A stretch of DNA of 64,000 nt from Macrocybe gigantea (GCA_011319805.1 SJRY01000062.1:248001-312000); one strand, 5' to 3'. Positions 1 to 10,758 are shown, numbered from the stretch's first letter. The notes: generated by a model from the sequence alone, not told the origin. Translations and numbers: made by a program.

Positions 1-1662
1 TGGCTAGACGAAATATCCATAAGACGTCGTTAGTGATAGGTAAAAGTGTTTAGCGCACTAGAGCTGATCTTCTCCCGTTGAAAAGAATTCGCGATATAGT
101 TCGAATTCGTCCGTGCATAGCTGCTTGAGGTAGCTGCAACCTGCTCTAGTCTGCGTAATGAATGAAGCAAGCTTGCGTAAGAACTGAGTGGATTAAATGC
201 TGAATAGATTCACCAATTCCACCAATTCCGTTTTTGCTGGGTCAAGTCCGCGTATTTCCTCCGCGAGTCGATTCACCAACAGGGACTTTCGTGTCGAGAA
301 ATAGGCCGAATGACATTCCAACAATAAAGCTGATAGTTCTTGAGGATGTACTATGGCTCTCCGTTCCAGCTCACCAAGGAGAGGAGCAAGCTGCGCAGAA
401 ACAGTCCGAAAGCGTGTGTAAAGAAGGTGCATTTGAGCTGTGGGCGAGACATCCTTGAAGGGAGAATTCAACAACAATAGAATAGGATGGGCCACGATCT
501 CTGTACCTTTTCTGATAATCTCTTCGCTACATCAACAGAGAGAGCGCGAAGCGATCCAACGAAAAACATCTTGATCAACGTCATTGCCCGCGTAAGGCAT
601 TGCTGGTATCTGAACAGGTAGATTTCCGCTTCCTTGAAGTGACGCTATGCGTTGCATGACCTTGGTTAGGGCGAGAGGCACCATCGACAGACAAATTTTC
701 ACATACGTGAGCTTTGAGATAGTCGATACAGACGTCGACGCGCTCGACCATATACAAGAAATCAGTTTGAAGAACCAGAGATTCACCGGGATGATTGAGC
801 ATCCTCGTCGCGTGTTCCAGCTCTTGGAAGAAGTCCAGTCGTACTTCAATCTCGTCCGTCAGTTCTAGCAGGTCATCCTAGGATCGGCACGATGTCAAAA
901 AGCAGATATCAGTGTAGGAGTCTGGATGTCGCACCCTCTCCTGCAGCAGTTTCTCACAAGCTTCTTTGAGACTCTTCCCGCTCTCCTCGACGCTCATCCA
1001 TGCCATTGTCATGTCGTCCACCTCCTTCTCGACCTCCTCGATCCTATTAAGCACCGTCTGACACGCATCCAGCCGCTCCTGGACATTCGCCGCGTGCGCG
1101 CGAAAGTGGGATTCCTGCGCGTGCGCAACAGAGCGGTCTATGAGAGTAAACCAGTCGTAGAACTGCTGGGGTGTCTGAATGGGCATGAGCGGATGCAACT
1201 CGTGGGTCGACGTAGGCGCTCCCTTTTCCTTTTGGTCCGCTGGCGGTTGTGGTGTCGAAGTGCGCGCCCGAGGTGTCCCCGGACGAGAGGAACCGGTGGC
1301 AGGTCGATGCTGGAGAGGTGTCCCAGTCCTCGTCGACGATCCTGCGCCTCCACCTTCTGCATGCGAAATAAACTTTTCTTTCGGCGAAACATGGCAAATT
1401 CGCAATGAAAAGAGTGTGGGTGAGCAATGAAAACGTCAGTGATGTTGTTTTCGTATGCTGCGCTCGAATACGAAACCTTGACCGGAAGAGGCGGAACCTC
1501 ACAGGCAGACTTGATCAAGTTGACGCTGCGTAGCTCCAAGTCCGACAAAGGCGCTTTAGACTCCCATTCTTCCACAGACACGGTCACAGATCTTGGGGAC
1601 TGAGTTATCGTAGGATACGACAGCGTCCCCGTTTCTTGTCGGCGGCCCGACGCCATATTCAA
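1..1662 (-). CDS. COG3: Conserved oligomeric Golgi complex subunit 3 (COG3/Sec34), 5' part only
   Basis: COG3 is a lobe A subunit of the COG tether that captures retrograde vesicles at the Golgi. Reading leftwards the exons are 1662-1477, 1372-935, 877-707, 644-507, 453-214 and 150 to about 61, after which the gene leaves the window. The spliced protein has a disordered Ser/Pro-rich N-terminus, a helical stretch containing FYDWF, then MLNHPGESLVL, FLYMVERVDVCIDYLKAH, EIYLFRYQQCLTRAMTLI, LLYTRFRTVSAQLAPLLGEL and CSYLKQLCTDEFELYREFF, which follow the Sec34 domain in order. Introns of 53-63 nt at 645-706, 454-506 and 151-213 keep phase 0. The first intron (1373-1476) is the least certain. About 390 of the usual roughly 800 residues are present; the rest lies left of base 1. 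Met3 (1656) could be the start instead of Met1. Confidence 0.9.
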
Positions 1663-2104
1663 ATGTCGAGTTAACGCAGAGACACGGTGAGAAACAGGTT
1701 CAAAGTGTCAGTGATCTTTTGTTCAACTTATTTACTATCGATGTTTAGGCGTCCGCTACAGCGATAGTGGCTTAAAGCTATAACGATGGCCAGCAACAAT
1801 GTCAGATGATCGTTCTGAACCTTCTCTCCTGCTGTCTCTGACTCCATCGAAACCCCCCTTCGAGGAAATCGGGGCAGGTATGGATCTCACAGAACGCCTC
1901 AAAAACAAGAACAACAAGACGAGGAATGTTTGTCTGCGTCCAGCATGTCACAGTTCAGCTGACTCTCTTTCTTCCAAAAACCTGCAAATCAGCTGTGAAC
2001 GCAGTGTCTGGAGATGACGTAAGTGACAAGTTTGCACGTTGCCGAGGCGGAGTGTGAAACAATCATTTCCCGAACATCCACCACTTCCATCGCCACAGCT
2101 GACA
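1663..2104. promoter_or_regulatory. Divergent intergenic region between COG3 and VPS72
   Basis: About 440 bp separate the two divergent start codons and must hold both promoters. It contains a 72-codon plus-strand reading frame (1801-2019) with no family resemblance that ends before VPS72; it could be an upstream reading frame or chance. No clear TATA box was seen. Confidence 0.5.
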
Positions 2105-3915
2105 ATGGCGGGTGCAGACATGGCAGAAACCGTAGAGTACCTGGTTGCTCGTCGTCCGAAGCGGAGTACTGCTGGTAACAGGTAAAGAATTTATCTACAA
2201 CGTCTTGGCAAAGTCAGGGCTCATCGACAGAATGGAAGCGGCATTGGCAGAGATGGCATTGGAGGAATCCATAGAAAGCGTAGAGGAAGATAGAGATTTT
2301 GTGGTTGACAAAGGCATGAGATGTGTCGTTAATGGTGATTTGCACCTGACTTCTGATTTTCAAACAGACGAGGAGGACATTTTCGAGTCGGATTTTGAGA
2401 GTACCGATGAGGAAGCAGCTCAAGAGGACGAAGCTTCGGCGGAGATTGCTATCCAGGAAGAGGAAAGGAGAGCAAGAAAGGTACCATTTCACGCGTAAAG
2501 TGTCATTCAGCCGTTCCGTGAACTGATATCACTAGGCCGCGCGTTCAAAACTAGAACGAGTGACGGCGGCGGCTCACGAGCGGCAGAAGATGACTTTCAA
2601 TCCCATAGCGACAGCACCACCGGCATTGAAGCCAAAAGAATCAAAACGACGCGTTTCCCTTGGGATAGTCGTAAACGCAGAGACAGGCGAAGTCCTCACG
2701 GCAGGCCATCATGGATCGGTTGGGAAAAAGAGACACAGTCAACGCAAGCACACTATCTTGAACACATCTGCCACTGTAACCAGGATGAAACAATCAGAAG
2801 AGCGAAAGGTAATTCTTTCTCTCCGCCTTTCTCCCCCTTGTCGCTCATTCACTACCCTTCAAGGCCTCCGCTCCGAAAAAAGCGAAAATCGAGTCCAAGA
2901 CATTCACCCAAGCGGAGCTTATAGCTTGTGCGCTAGATAACGAGGAGGGAAACCTGGTGGAGCACAGAGATTATCTCAAGGTGGAAGAAGAAAAGAGGAA
3001 ACGTGCTCGCGTCGTCCGGACCGCCATTCAAGGTCCTCTTGTTCGGTGGATTAGCAAAGCGGAGCAGGTCAGGGTGATCGTCGAGCCTCCGCTTCCGCCT
3101 CCCGTCACGACGACGCCTCGATTTGCTCCACCCTATTCATACACCTTATACGGTAACACTAGCGGTACGGCACCGTACACCCAATCTTTTAACCCGTATC
3201 AACACCTGTCTACGGCGACGTCCTCCATGGTTATTCCGTATTCAGTAACGATTCCTGGTCCTCTTCCAACGGTAGGAATACCTACACAACAAGAGCTACA
3301 ACAGAATACACCCCCTGATCAAAGAACCACATCTGCCGCCAATGCAGAAAGAACAAATCAGAATCCGGTTCCAGCTACCTCTTCTTCCCCCATCTCCCCA
3401 CACCCGCAGCTGGTTATCCCACAGTCGATACGACAATCCATGGAAATATCCACTGTTCCCGGGCGCCAGCCAGAATACCGTACCGAGACAGTGACGAAGA
3501 ATTATGTCGTCCATGAGCAAGGCCAGTACGACGGCGTATCGCTGCCACAATGGAACCAGATGATGACAGCTATGTTTGGCGATCACGTCAAGTGGGACGA
3601 AGTCAAGGTTTACGTGGGAAAGAATCGGCCATTGAGTAGGTGGTTCGTCCGCACCGTGGCGTTCATCTGATGATCAATACCTTATGATACACAGCTCGTC
3701 CGAAGATTACATGTCCTATCACAGGCAAACCGGCCAAGTATCTCGACCCACGATCTGGGGTTCCTTATGCGGATTTGGAAGCTTACCAAGTTCTGACAAG
3801 GATCTTGAACCACGAATACATCTGGGATCCTAGCATTGGCTGCTACGTTGGGAAAGACGAAAGCTTCGATGGCATCTTAGAGCCCGCAGCACGGAACGAC
3901 AATATGGTGCCATGA
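2105..3915 (+). CDS. VPS72: VPS72/YL1 homologue (SWC2 subunit of the SWR1 complex)
   Basis: VPS72/Swc2 binds H2A.Z-H2B and helps SWR1 load it into nucleosomes in the nucleus. Exons are 2105-2181, 2231-2313, 2368-2480, 2536-2808, 2864-3635 and 3695-3915. The phases close perfectly and give 512 residues. The N-terminal YL1 signature is present (RRPKRSTAGNR, then an acidic run ending DEEDIFESDFEST), followed by a basic helical region, the TQAELIACALDNEEGNL box, a Pro/Ser/Tyr-rich linker of about 200 residues, and the YL1_C motif (CPITGKPAKYLDPRSGVPY, then LEAYQVL, IWDPSIGCYVG). Intron 2 (2314-2367) begins GC instead of GT, ends CAG, has a CTGAC branch site and is a stop-free multiple of three, so retaining it would add 18 residues to the acidic H2A.Z-binding part. 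Start chosen as the first Met; a second Met lies 18 bases on. Confidence 0.93.
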
Positions 3916-4929
3916 AGCAAAAAGGGTTCCATAGCAGCCGGTTGCGATCTCATCGTATGTGTACAGGACACCAGAGAGCGCTCCGAGCCAACGTCATTCT
4001 GTCAGCTATCCGATCCGGATTTTTTTTTTTTTGACTTCTACCGTGCTACTCCATTCGGTTAGTTGGCGTCCAGGTCTCACATTCGTGCCCTACGGCGCTA
4101 CTTGGGTCAACGGGCTGCACGCAACAATTCCTCCGTGATCGCCGCTCAAAGTCAATGAAGCTGCCAGCGCACAGGATGCCCCCCTTTATCAGCAGTTTCA
4201 AAAGTCGTTGATGGGCGCAGGGCTAGATTCCACCTGTAGGCAAATCGATTCGCCAGTCGAGAGAATACCCTTCATTTCTTGATTATCGCCGATGTCGATG
4301 AACATTCACAGTTGATGGTCCATTTGTAATCGGATAGGTTTACGTCACGTTGGAATACAAGGTTGAGCCCTCGTTCCTGTATCCCTCAAACACTGTATCC
4401 TCAAAGCGCCCCCCATTTCAACTCCTAGCCATAATAAAAAGTGACCTAAGGCGACAGCACCAGCGCCGCAGTCTGACTGCTGCTATCACAGTGACCACAA
4501 TGTGTCAAACAGCCGACAGCTGTCATGCCCGAGCAATGACCTTTCCCTTCGACGTCTCCGAGTTGCACATGGGTAAATTTTCGCCTTTCCCGCGACTTTC
4601 ACGCCTAAGCCGAAGCCTTACCAAGCGCTGGATCATTGATCAAATGCATAGAAGATGATCGCCGGTCACGGGTGCCCTAACATCAGGATGTGGTCTTTTC
4701 TGGCATCGGTTTAGAGGCGGGTAACGGGCGGACGATGCCAATTCTTCCTCAAGAAAATCTCAAGCTCTAATTCTGCTTGCGCTCCATCTGTCAACTGTAA
4801 ATCACAGCGAAAAAAAAAGAGGCCGCGGATCGTACGCTGCAATTGGCGATGCATCTCTCAGGATCTTATTTTTACTAGTAGTTCTGCTTTGGCTAGCTGT
4901 TGGTTCCCCTGCCCCGCTTTCCCTTCTCT
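3916..4929. other. Intergenic, no supported gene
   Basis: About 1 kb holding the VPS72 3' end and the upstream region of the membrane-protein gene. A 12-T run lies at 4020-4031. A 102-codon reading frame at 4350-4658 resembles no family I know and its composition looks non-coding. Confidence 0.5.
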
Positions 4930-6598
4930 ATGGCACGTATAGGTTCAACGCAGTGAGTATCATTTCATGTCCTCATGAGGATCGTCGCTCAGAATTGGGT
5001 ATGCAGGTTCATCCAGTTCGCCATTCAATGGTCCAGCATAGGTGAGTCAGTGTAGCCGCTAAAGACCCCCCTTGGCCTCTGCTAACGAAAATGATGACGA
5101 CAAGCCCTGTTGTATTATGACTATCTGCTGACCTTTGGCATGGAAGTCAAATATGTCTGGGGCCAAAAGTTTAGGTTTTCGACTATTCTCTATGTTTTCT
5201 GTCGTTACGGGCTGGTGGCAAATGTGGTCTACATATTCACTATTGCCAACATGATACATGCCAGGGTATGTGGATTACACTCAAGCAACAGGCTGATTCA
5301 AATTCTGACACATCTAGTAATGCTTCGATCTGCGAACCCAGGACTATCCGTTAACCGCTTAACGCCCTTACCTCAGCTGCGATACAGGCTATAAAGTTGC
5401 CGGTGCCCTGAGTGTTCTCGGCCGTTTTGCAGTCATTGGTAAGTCGATCTCTCGATGTCTTTCATTCTGTTTCTTTTTTCTTAGCCAACGTGCGACAGTG
5501 GTGTGGAGTGCCCGGACATATGCCGTTTTTGGCAAAAGCCGAATCATTCTCGCTTATTTCGCAAGCCTGGGACTGGCATGCATGATTCTCGATATTGTAA
5601 GTGAAACAGCTGCACCACGATCCCTGTGTTAATGGCAGCGAAATTGATTAGATGCATGTGCCTATCCTGCAATGCAGGGGAGGTTCTTCCGACCCCTTGT
5701 GAGTTTTATGTATGCACTCACGAATCGATTGCGATGCTGATGAAGGCATTAGCAGTGAGTTTTACTTCGGGCCATTGGTTAGCGAAGCTTACGTTGCCAG
5801 TCGGGGGTTTACTGTCCATCTTGACCGTGATTCTGGAGATCACATCTGCCATGCTCACAACCTTCAGAGCTATACAAACGCTGAATGTCGGCGGCCCTTG
5901 GAAAACCCAAAGAAAGGGCTTTATGTATTTATTGCTTGAGCAGGGTACGTCAAGGGTTCTCCTTTTACCCGCAAGTATCAATGAATTGTTTCATCACGTA
6001 GGCGTTCTCTATTTTTGGTGTGTGCCGCGCACGTCGCGTAATTGAACGAGACGCTGAACGGAATCAATAGCGTAGTGACGGGTTTCACAATTGTTTCCCT
6101 TGTTCTGAACGTCGTGAGTGTCAACTTAGCTACGTTAGAGTCCTTGTCCTTACTCTTATCACAGAGAATACCTGTAGGAGTCATTCCGGATACGCCCTCG
6201 TATCTAACGGTCGGCTGACGTCTTGCAGGGAGGATTTCTTCAAAGGCTCCTGAACGCCTTGACACTCCCGTGAGTTGTCCGAATGGGATTTTCATGTGAC
6301 GTAGAATAACTAATGTGCCAATGTTAGGCTTTCCGGACTTATGACTGCGCGATTTTTGCTTCATCTACGCCGATGGGAGGCGAAACACGCTGCATTTGGT
6401 ACTACCGGAGTTGATCAAGTTCCACAGGATGGCACGAGAATGGAATTCACCAGCAACCCAAATCATCGGTCGACCATGCAGACCGCGATTTCGCAAATTT
6501 CCGATGACTTTGGAGAGGATCCTGTCAGACGCGCGCAGAGGCATCAGCACGATCCTGAAGTCTCTTTGGGTACAATCCACGAGAATTCTATGGCATGA
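4930..6598 (+). CDS. DUF6533-type multi-pass membrane protein
   Basis: This family is abundant in mushroom genomes and has no proven function; members are integral membrane proteins of six or seven helices. The diagnostic start is ALLYYDYLLTFGMEVKYVWG, followed by GYKVAGALSVLGRFAV, VWSARTYAVFGKSR, LEITSAMLTT, GGPWKTQRKGF, LLEQGVLYFC, FLQRLLNALTLPLSGL and TARFLLHLRRW, then a hydrophilic tail. Exons I support are 4930-4952, 5007-5041, 5105 to about 5275, about 5390-5438, 5499-5596, 5652-5698, about 5790-5944, 6002-6017, 6071-6113, 6165-6173, 6229-6269 and 6328-6598. The joins near 5275-5390 and 5698-5790 do not close in phase with simple splice sites, so the gene may carry small lesions or unusual introns there. 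The last exon is unambiguous. Confidence 0.75.
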
Positions 6599-6913
6599 AA
6601 TGTATCATTTCTCCTCCTTCCATCTTGTCAGGCTCTTTGAACTCGGATCTTTTGGCATTTCAGGTTTCTTAATTTATCGTTGTGTTTATTAGCTGAATTT
6701 ACTATATGGTATAGATACGCACTGAAATTTAAGCATTAGATGTTTCCTACTAGCATAGACAACGTGCCTTCGCCATGTCACCGGCATTGGCTATGTAGAG
6801 GTCGGCCTCTTCAGATGATGATGCCTGCTCCGGGCACATACAACATACGTCGTCGCTACCCATACAGGTGAAGACGGGGTGAACGTAATTAATCGGCCCT
6901 GGTATGATAGCGC
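6599..6913. other. 3' flank of the DUF6533 gene, left flank of the transposon
   Basis: AT-rich after the stop codon (6660-6740) and then unremarkable up to the transposon target site. I see no gene here. Confidence 0.4.
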
Positions 6914-6921
6914 CTAGCATT
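6914..6921. repeat. Left 8-bp target-site duplication of the hAT-like element
   Basis: CTAGCATT directly abuts the left inverted repeat and matches CTAGTATT at 7776-7783 in 7 of 8 positions. An 8-bp duplication is the hallmark of hAT superfamily insertion. Confidence 0.7.
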
Positions 6922-7775
6922 AGGACCCCGGATAATCCCCTCTGAACTCGGATCCCATGTCGGACAAATTTGGGGTTTTTGTGGCCAGAAACTCGGTACG
7001 CATGCCGGACAAAATGGCCTTGGACCGGCCACCAAGTCGGATACGGGTTCGGACATGGGGTCATTCTAGGTCAATGAAGTCGATTTCATGTTCGGACATC
7101 TTGAGGACCTGAGGTAAATTGGTACTGCGTGACCTAACTGTTGTTGTTTTACCTGAGACTCGAAGTTCGAACCCCAAAGCCAGCAGAGATAAAATTTCAA
7201 TTGGAAATATAATTTTTTGGTGATCGTCTCCACCACTCGTCCACCACCACCGAGCGCACATGCCCATTTCTGTCCTCATGGCTTCAGACCAGTTTATCGA
7301 GTCTGAACAGATTGGACAGGGAAAAATATATGACATCTCACAACTACCTGACTACATCGCACTTCCTCACAGTGTTATTGGCAAAGCCGAATCTGTTTTC
7401 AACTGGTTTGTCTCTGTCTCGACCTGACTCTCTTAGGTTTGCTGCATTGGAAGGGCTGTCTGGCGAGGTGAAAAAGGCAATGGATAGATTCAAAAAGCGA
7501 ACATAAGTATAATATCTATGTTTTCCAGCCCAAGACTATGGTAAATATCATAGTTCAGTAGGTAGAATACTCTGACGCCGCTCTGAACAGAGAAAAAGAG
7601 GATTTTTGGACGCCTCGGAGGTCGGTCGCAAGTTCGGACAAATTTGGGCACCTGGGCGGGAAGTCGGTACGAATGCCGGACAAAAATGAAAATTTTGGAA
7701 TTTTGTGTTCGGACAAAAACAGGTAGTTTCGCCGAAATTTGGGATCCGAGTTCAGAGGGGATTATCCGGGGTCCT
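6922..7775. mobile_element. Non-autonomous hAT-like DNA transposon (about 854 bp)
   Basis: The ends are a perfect 35-bp inverted repeat (6922-6956 against 7741-7775) beginning AGGACCCCGGATAATCCCC, flanked by the 8-bp duplication CTAGCATT/CTAGTATT. Both subterminal regions carry several copies of CGGACA (near 6961, 7006, 7050, 7094, 7633, 7676 and 7711), the usual layout of hAT transposase binding sites. No transposase reading frame is present, so movement would need a transposase in trans. Perfect inverted repeats with one mismatch in the duplication suggest a fairly recent insertion. The middle holds a protein-like fragment (7278-7506). Superfamily assignment rests on the 8-bp duplication and the terminal sequence; no transposase protein was available to compare. 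Confidence 0.8.
7278..7506 (+). pseudogene. Protein-like fragment inside the transposon
   Basis: From the ATG at 7278 a frame reads MASDQFIESEQIGQG, then YDISQLPDYIALPHSVIG, and meets a stop near 7424. A second frame carries on as AALEGLSGEVKKAMDRF to a stop at 7504-7506. The two join cleanly in frame if the 32 bases ending CTGACTCTCTTAG are removed. That is too short for a normal intron here, although it has an intron-like branch site and acceptor. It could be a captured host gene piece carrying intron remains, or the residue of an element-encoded gene. I do not recognise the family. Confidence 0.35.
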
Positions 7776-8502
7776 CTAGTATTCTGCAGGCATGTATCCC
7801 CGTCTGACGCTACCACCACAGATGATCTATTTCGAATGACGAACATATCTCGTCTCAACTGATACCGCAGCTGGGAATGGCTGCCCTATCTCAATTCGCC
7901 TGTGTCCCATCCTTGCCAGACCAGGAGCTTCATCCACCTGGCTGTTCGGCGCCTTGTCACCTCCTTCCCGCCTTGCAAGTGATCATCTGGAATGCCAATG
8001 CCGCTTTCTATCGGCAGAGTCCTAATTCACGTACTAGCGGTTGATATGCCTCTATTCTATCTAAAGTTGACGAAGCACCGACGTCTCATTTATATATGTA
8101 CAGTGTTAGACGTGATTCTTTACTTGTCTGTCACGGGCCCATTTGATTGAATTTCTTCTCTTCATTGTGTCAGGACACAAAATAATCTAAATATTAGAGA
8201 AATTTCACTCCAGAGGTTGCTGCTGTATTCTCAGTGACGTTGTGCCTATGTGATTCTGCACCAAAATTCGTCAGCTCCGCCACACTTTTGCACTCAGTCC
8301 CCACACTCTTTGCCAAGACCTGTTACTGGCTTCAAATTAGATGATGCTATTTTAGTGATTGTTTATTAGTTCTGAAGAGTTCTCTATTTAATGTGATCGT
8401 CTTATACCGACTCGAGTTGTACCAACGTTCAGTAACTTACGTAATATCTCTATTAGACGAACCTCACTTGACTTGGACAGTGACCTGGTTCTCGACGATT
8501 CC
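7776..8502. other. Intergenic, right transposon flank to roadblock gene
   Basis: Starts with the right target-site copy CTAGTATT (7776-7783). The rest is AT-rich with no sizeable reading frame; the roadblock promoter is presumably at its right end. Confidence 0.45.
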
Positions 8503-9143
8503 ATGATGGTGAGCGAATTATCGGCTCGCCGGCTTTCCGATATCTTAGTACCGCTGACGGTTCTTTAGATCAGCGCATCAGCAACCTCCACAACTGCAAG
8601 GACGTCGTTCATTGCACAACCGAATGCCACAATTTCATCAACAAGCACCTCCAACTCTAATCAGTCTGCGCCTTCATCTCACACAATGCCTCCGGAACTA
8701 GAATCTACTCTATCATTACTCTCTTCCCATCGGACGGTCCTTGGATACCTTTTACTATCCAGGGGACATCCAGCAAGCATAATACGCCATTCTGGTGTGA
8801 TCTTTGAGGGGGAGCAGGGGAAGAAATACGCCAGCGCTATCAGTCGTATCGTGGAGAGTGTGCAGAGTGGATTGGAGGAAGTCAAGGCGAGCGAACTGGA
8901 CCACGTGAGTCTGCATGATCCTGCTCATCGATTTCTTTGCTCAAACTGATGATTCACCGGCGCTTCTGCGGTATCTGCGGTTCAGGATGAAGTCAAGTTT
9001 ATGAGGATACGAACGAAGAGGCATGAACTCATGATTTCTCCAGGTAAGTCGATTTAAATTATCCTCCAAGTCAACCCAGTGCTGAAATCCGTCTGTTAGA
9101 CGATAGATACTTACTTGCAGTCTTGCACGATCCAACATCGTGA
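8503..9143 (+). CDS. Roadblock/LC7-type dynein light chain
   Basis: Roadblock light chains dimerise on dynein intermediate chains and help cargo transport. Exons 8503-8508, 8569-8904, 8986-9043 and 9100-9143 close in phase to 147 residues. After a Ser/Thr-rich leader of about 40 residues, the domain runs from LESTLSLLSSHRTVLGYLLL through the GVIFEGEQGKKYA segment to EVKFMRIRTKRHELMISPDD and YLLAVLHDPTS. This matches the family end seen in animals, where the block reads like F-LRIR-KK-E-M-APD. The domain alone could start at the inner Met (8686), which would make a product of about 107 residues, the usual family size. The leader exon is inferred from an open frame and a good GTGAGC/TTTAG intron, so the true start is not certain. 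Confidence 0.85.
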
Positions 9144-10180
9144 ATATTTGCTTCCGGGTTTTTTTTAGTTGAGTCGGTGTATTTATGTCATTTTCGTAAT
9201 AGTCACTCTTGCTCAAGTGTTTGTGATATCCAATACATTGGTTTTCTTTGGACTCTTTGTTCAATGGCGCGATGAGATTCGACTATTTCAGCCAGTGGGA
9301 CGGACGTGAGAAATGTCTTTGGCTACACTGTTTGTTTCTTCGTCATAATGTCCGGCAAGTCATCGTGGGACAGCATTTTTTGATTGGCCTGGAATTCGCT
9401 TCTCACATTTTGACATGGTACGACTAAAGATATAGTTCATCATGCTATCAGAGGCGGCCGGTTCTCCTTCCATCTAGCTCAAAGCCTTGGCCTCATTCGC
9501 CCCCGGACCTCCCAGACCGTCGCAGAGTCCTAGCCGATTCTGCCATGGTGCCCAAATTGTCGCTTAGTTGCCTCTGGATTGTCCGCGTCGCGTGTTCTGG
9601 GAAGGCCGCGCACAACTTGGGTTCCGGCTCTTGAGATGATGGTCATCTACCTACGCTTGAGATGTTTTGCGGTCTTGGATATGCCCCTATCTCTTAGCAC
9701 ATTCGATGCTCTTACACAACTTTGTCGCCTGAGCAAACACCAGGCGCTGGGTTGCATCGCGCATGAAAAGAAAATCGGCCCGTTCATGTCGCCGGCCGCC
9801 ATATTCCAGCTCCGGTGGAAAGTGCGGCCTCGTTAGGGATGATTTGAGTCTAGGCTGCAGCGGTGGGTCTCGGCACCTTAATCCTGGTTGATCCTCATGA
9901 GATCTACCATTTACATCTCCTTAGACGACCTGGATCCACAATACAACAAAATGCGGACTCCTTGGTCTTGCCTTTTCAACATCTTGCAAAGCCAGGGACA
10001 GGATATACGAGCTAACGGATCATTGATTTCAAACATCTGCAGACATGATGGTCACTATCTACGCCTTCAGAAATAGCTATTCGGCCATGATATTGCATGA
10101 TTATTGCCTAGGAGCTGATGCTTTCCGTCAATAATGGACAGGAAGAGAATGCGTTTTGAGCAACGCACCTCGCTAGAGGC
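9144..10180. other. Intergenic, no supported gene
   Basis: About 1 kb. The plus strand has short interrupted stretches at 9440-9840 and 9890-10076 that might be remains of a decayed gene, but no family motif survives. I see no gene. Confidence 0.4.
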
Positions 10181-10347
10181 TCAGACACATTGCTATGATT
10201 CCAAAACGTGAGTGCTGCGAACTAGATAACAGCAAACAGTACACTCACTCCGTAGGTCGGACTGTCCCTGCGTTGATCACAAACCTTGCCTTTAGGGCAT
10301 TGATAGCTGCTTCGACAGGCAATTGAAACTATCACGATTAAAACGAA
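10181..10347 (-). pseudogene. Decayed paralogue of the adjacent small secreted protein
   Basis: The minus strand reads ACRSSYQCPKGKVCDQRR then DSPTYG, an intron (10193-10248) and a final QCV-stop at 10192-10181. This parallels the intact-looking copy at 10537-10758 (CTSSYQCPKGYVCDLSR, ISPTYK). A hydrophobic run FVLIVIVSIA precedes the first Cys, as a signal-peptide core would, but no start codon joins it in phase. The exon carrying the start appears lost or unrecognisable. Confidence 0.5.
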
Positions 10348-10536
10348 CCTGAAAACGGATGCAGAATGAGTGGCTGAAATCGCAATCAAAGGTATGGCGT
10401 ACTTTCATCGCCGAGGTGAACCTCAATCCTGACCGCTTCCACTTCATTCACATCGTCATCGAAAATCTCTTCAAAGGCACCGTCATCGAGGAACTGTGTC
10501 GTTTAATGCCATCAACGAGGTGAGATACTGAGCAGA

Positions 10537-10758
10537 CTACAATGTACGATGTACAAACCATCCTTCCGACTTTGACACATTGCTGGGCAACATGAGGTTC
10601 AGCATCTCGACATTGACAGGGCAGTGTCCTACCTTGTAAGTAGGACTTATCCTAGACAAATCGCAGACATAGCCCTTAGGACATTGATAACTGCTGGTGC
10701 AAGCCTGCGCAGCAGTAGCTGACATAACAACGGTAATGAGTGCGGTGAAGAAACGCAT
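10537..10758 (-). CDS. Small cysteine-rich secreted protein
   Basis: A 73-codon product starts with a textbook signal peptide (MRFFTALITVVMSATAAQA, cleavage after AQA) and continues CTSSYQCPKGYVCDLSR with spacing C-x5-C-x5-C. Two 3' ends are possible. Read straight through, it ends at the stop at 10537. If the segment from GTAGGACACTGCC to GCCCAG is an intron, as the paralogue suggests, the product continues QCVKVGRM and leaves this frame. Such proteins are usually secreted to the wall or surroundings and are effector-like in size. The function is unknown and no toxin family is recognised. Confidence 0.6.
   Translation of the reverse strand: MRFFTALITVVMSATAAQACTSSYQCPKGYVCDLSRISPTYKVGHCPVNVEMLNLMLPSNVSKSEGWFVHRTL

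Noticed and set aside
4020..4031. Poly-T run as a possible retroposon tail or terminator
   Set aside because: Isolated short run with no target duplication or gene body nearby; such runs are common in this intergenic DNA.
7105..7182. tRNA-like sequence with AGTTCGAACCC
   Set aside because: T-arm and acceptor stem do not pair and there is no anticodon arm; kept only as a weak Pol III-box note.
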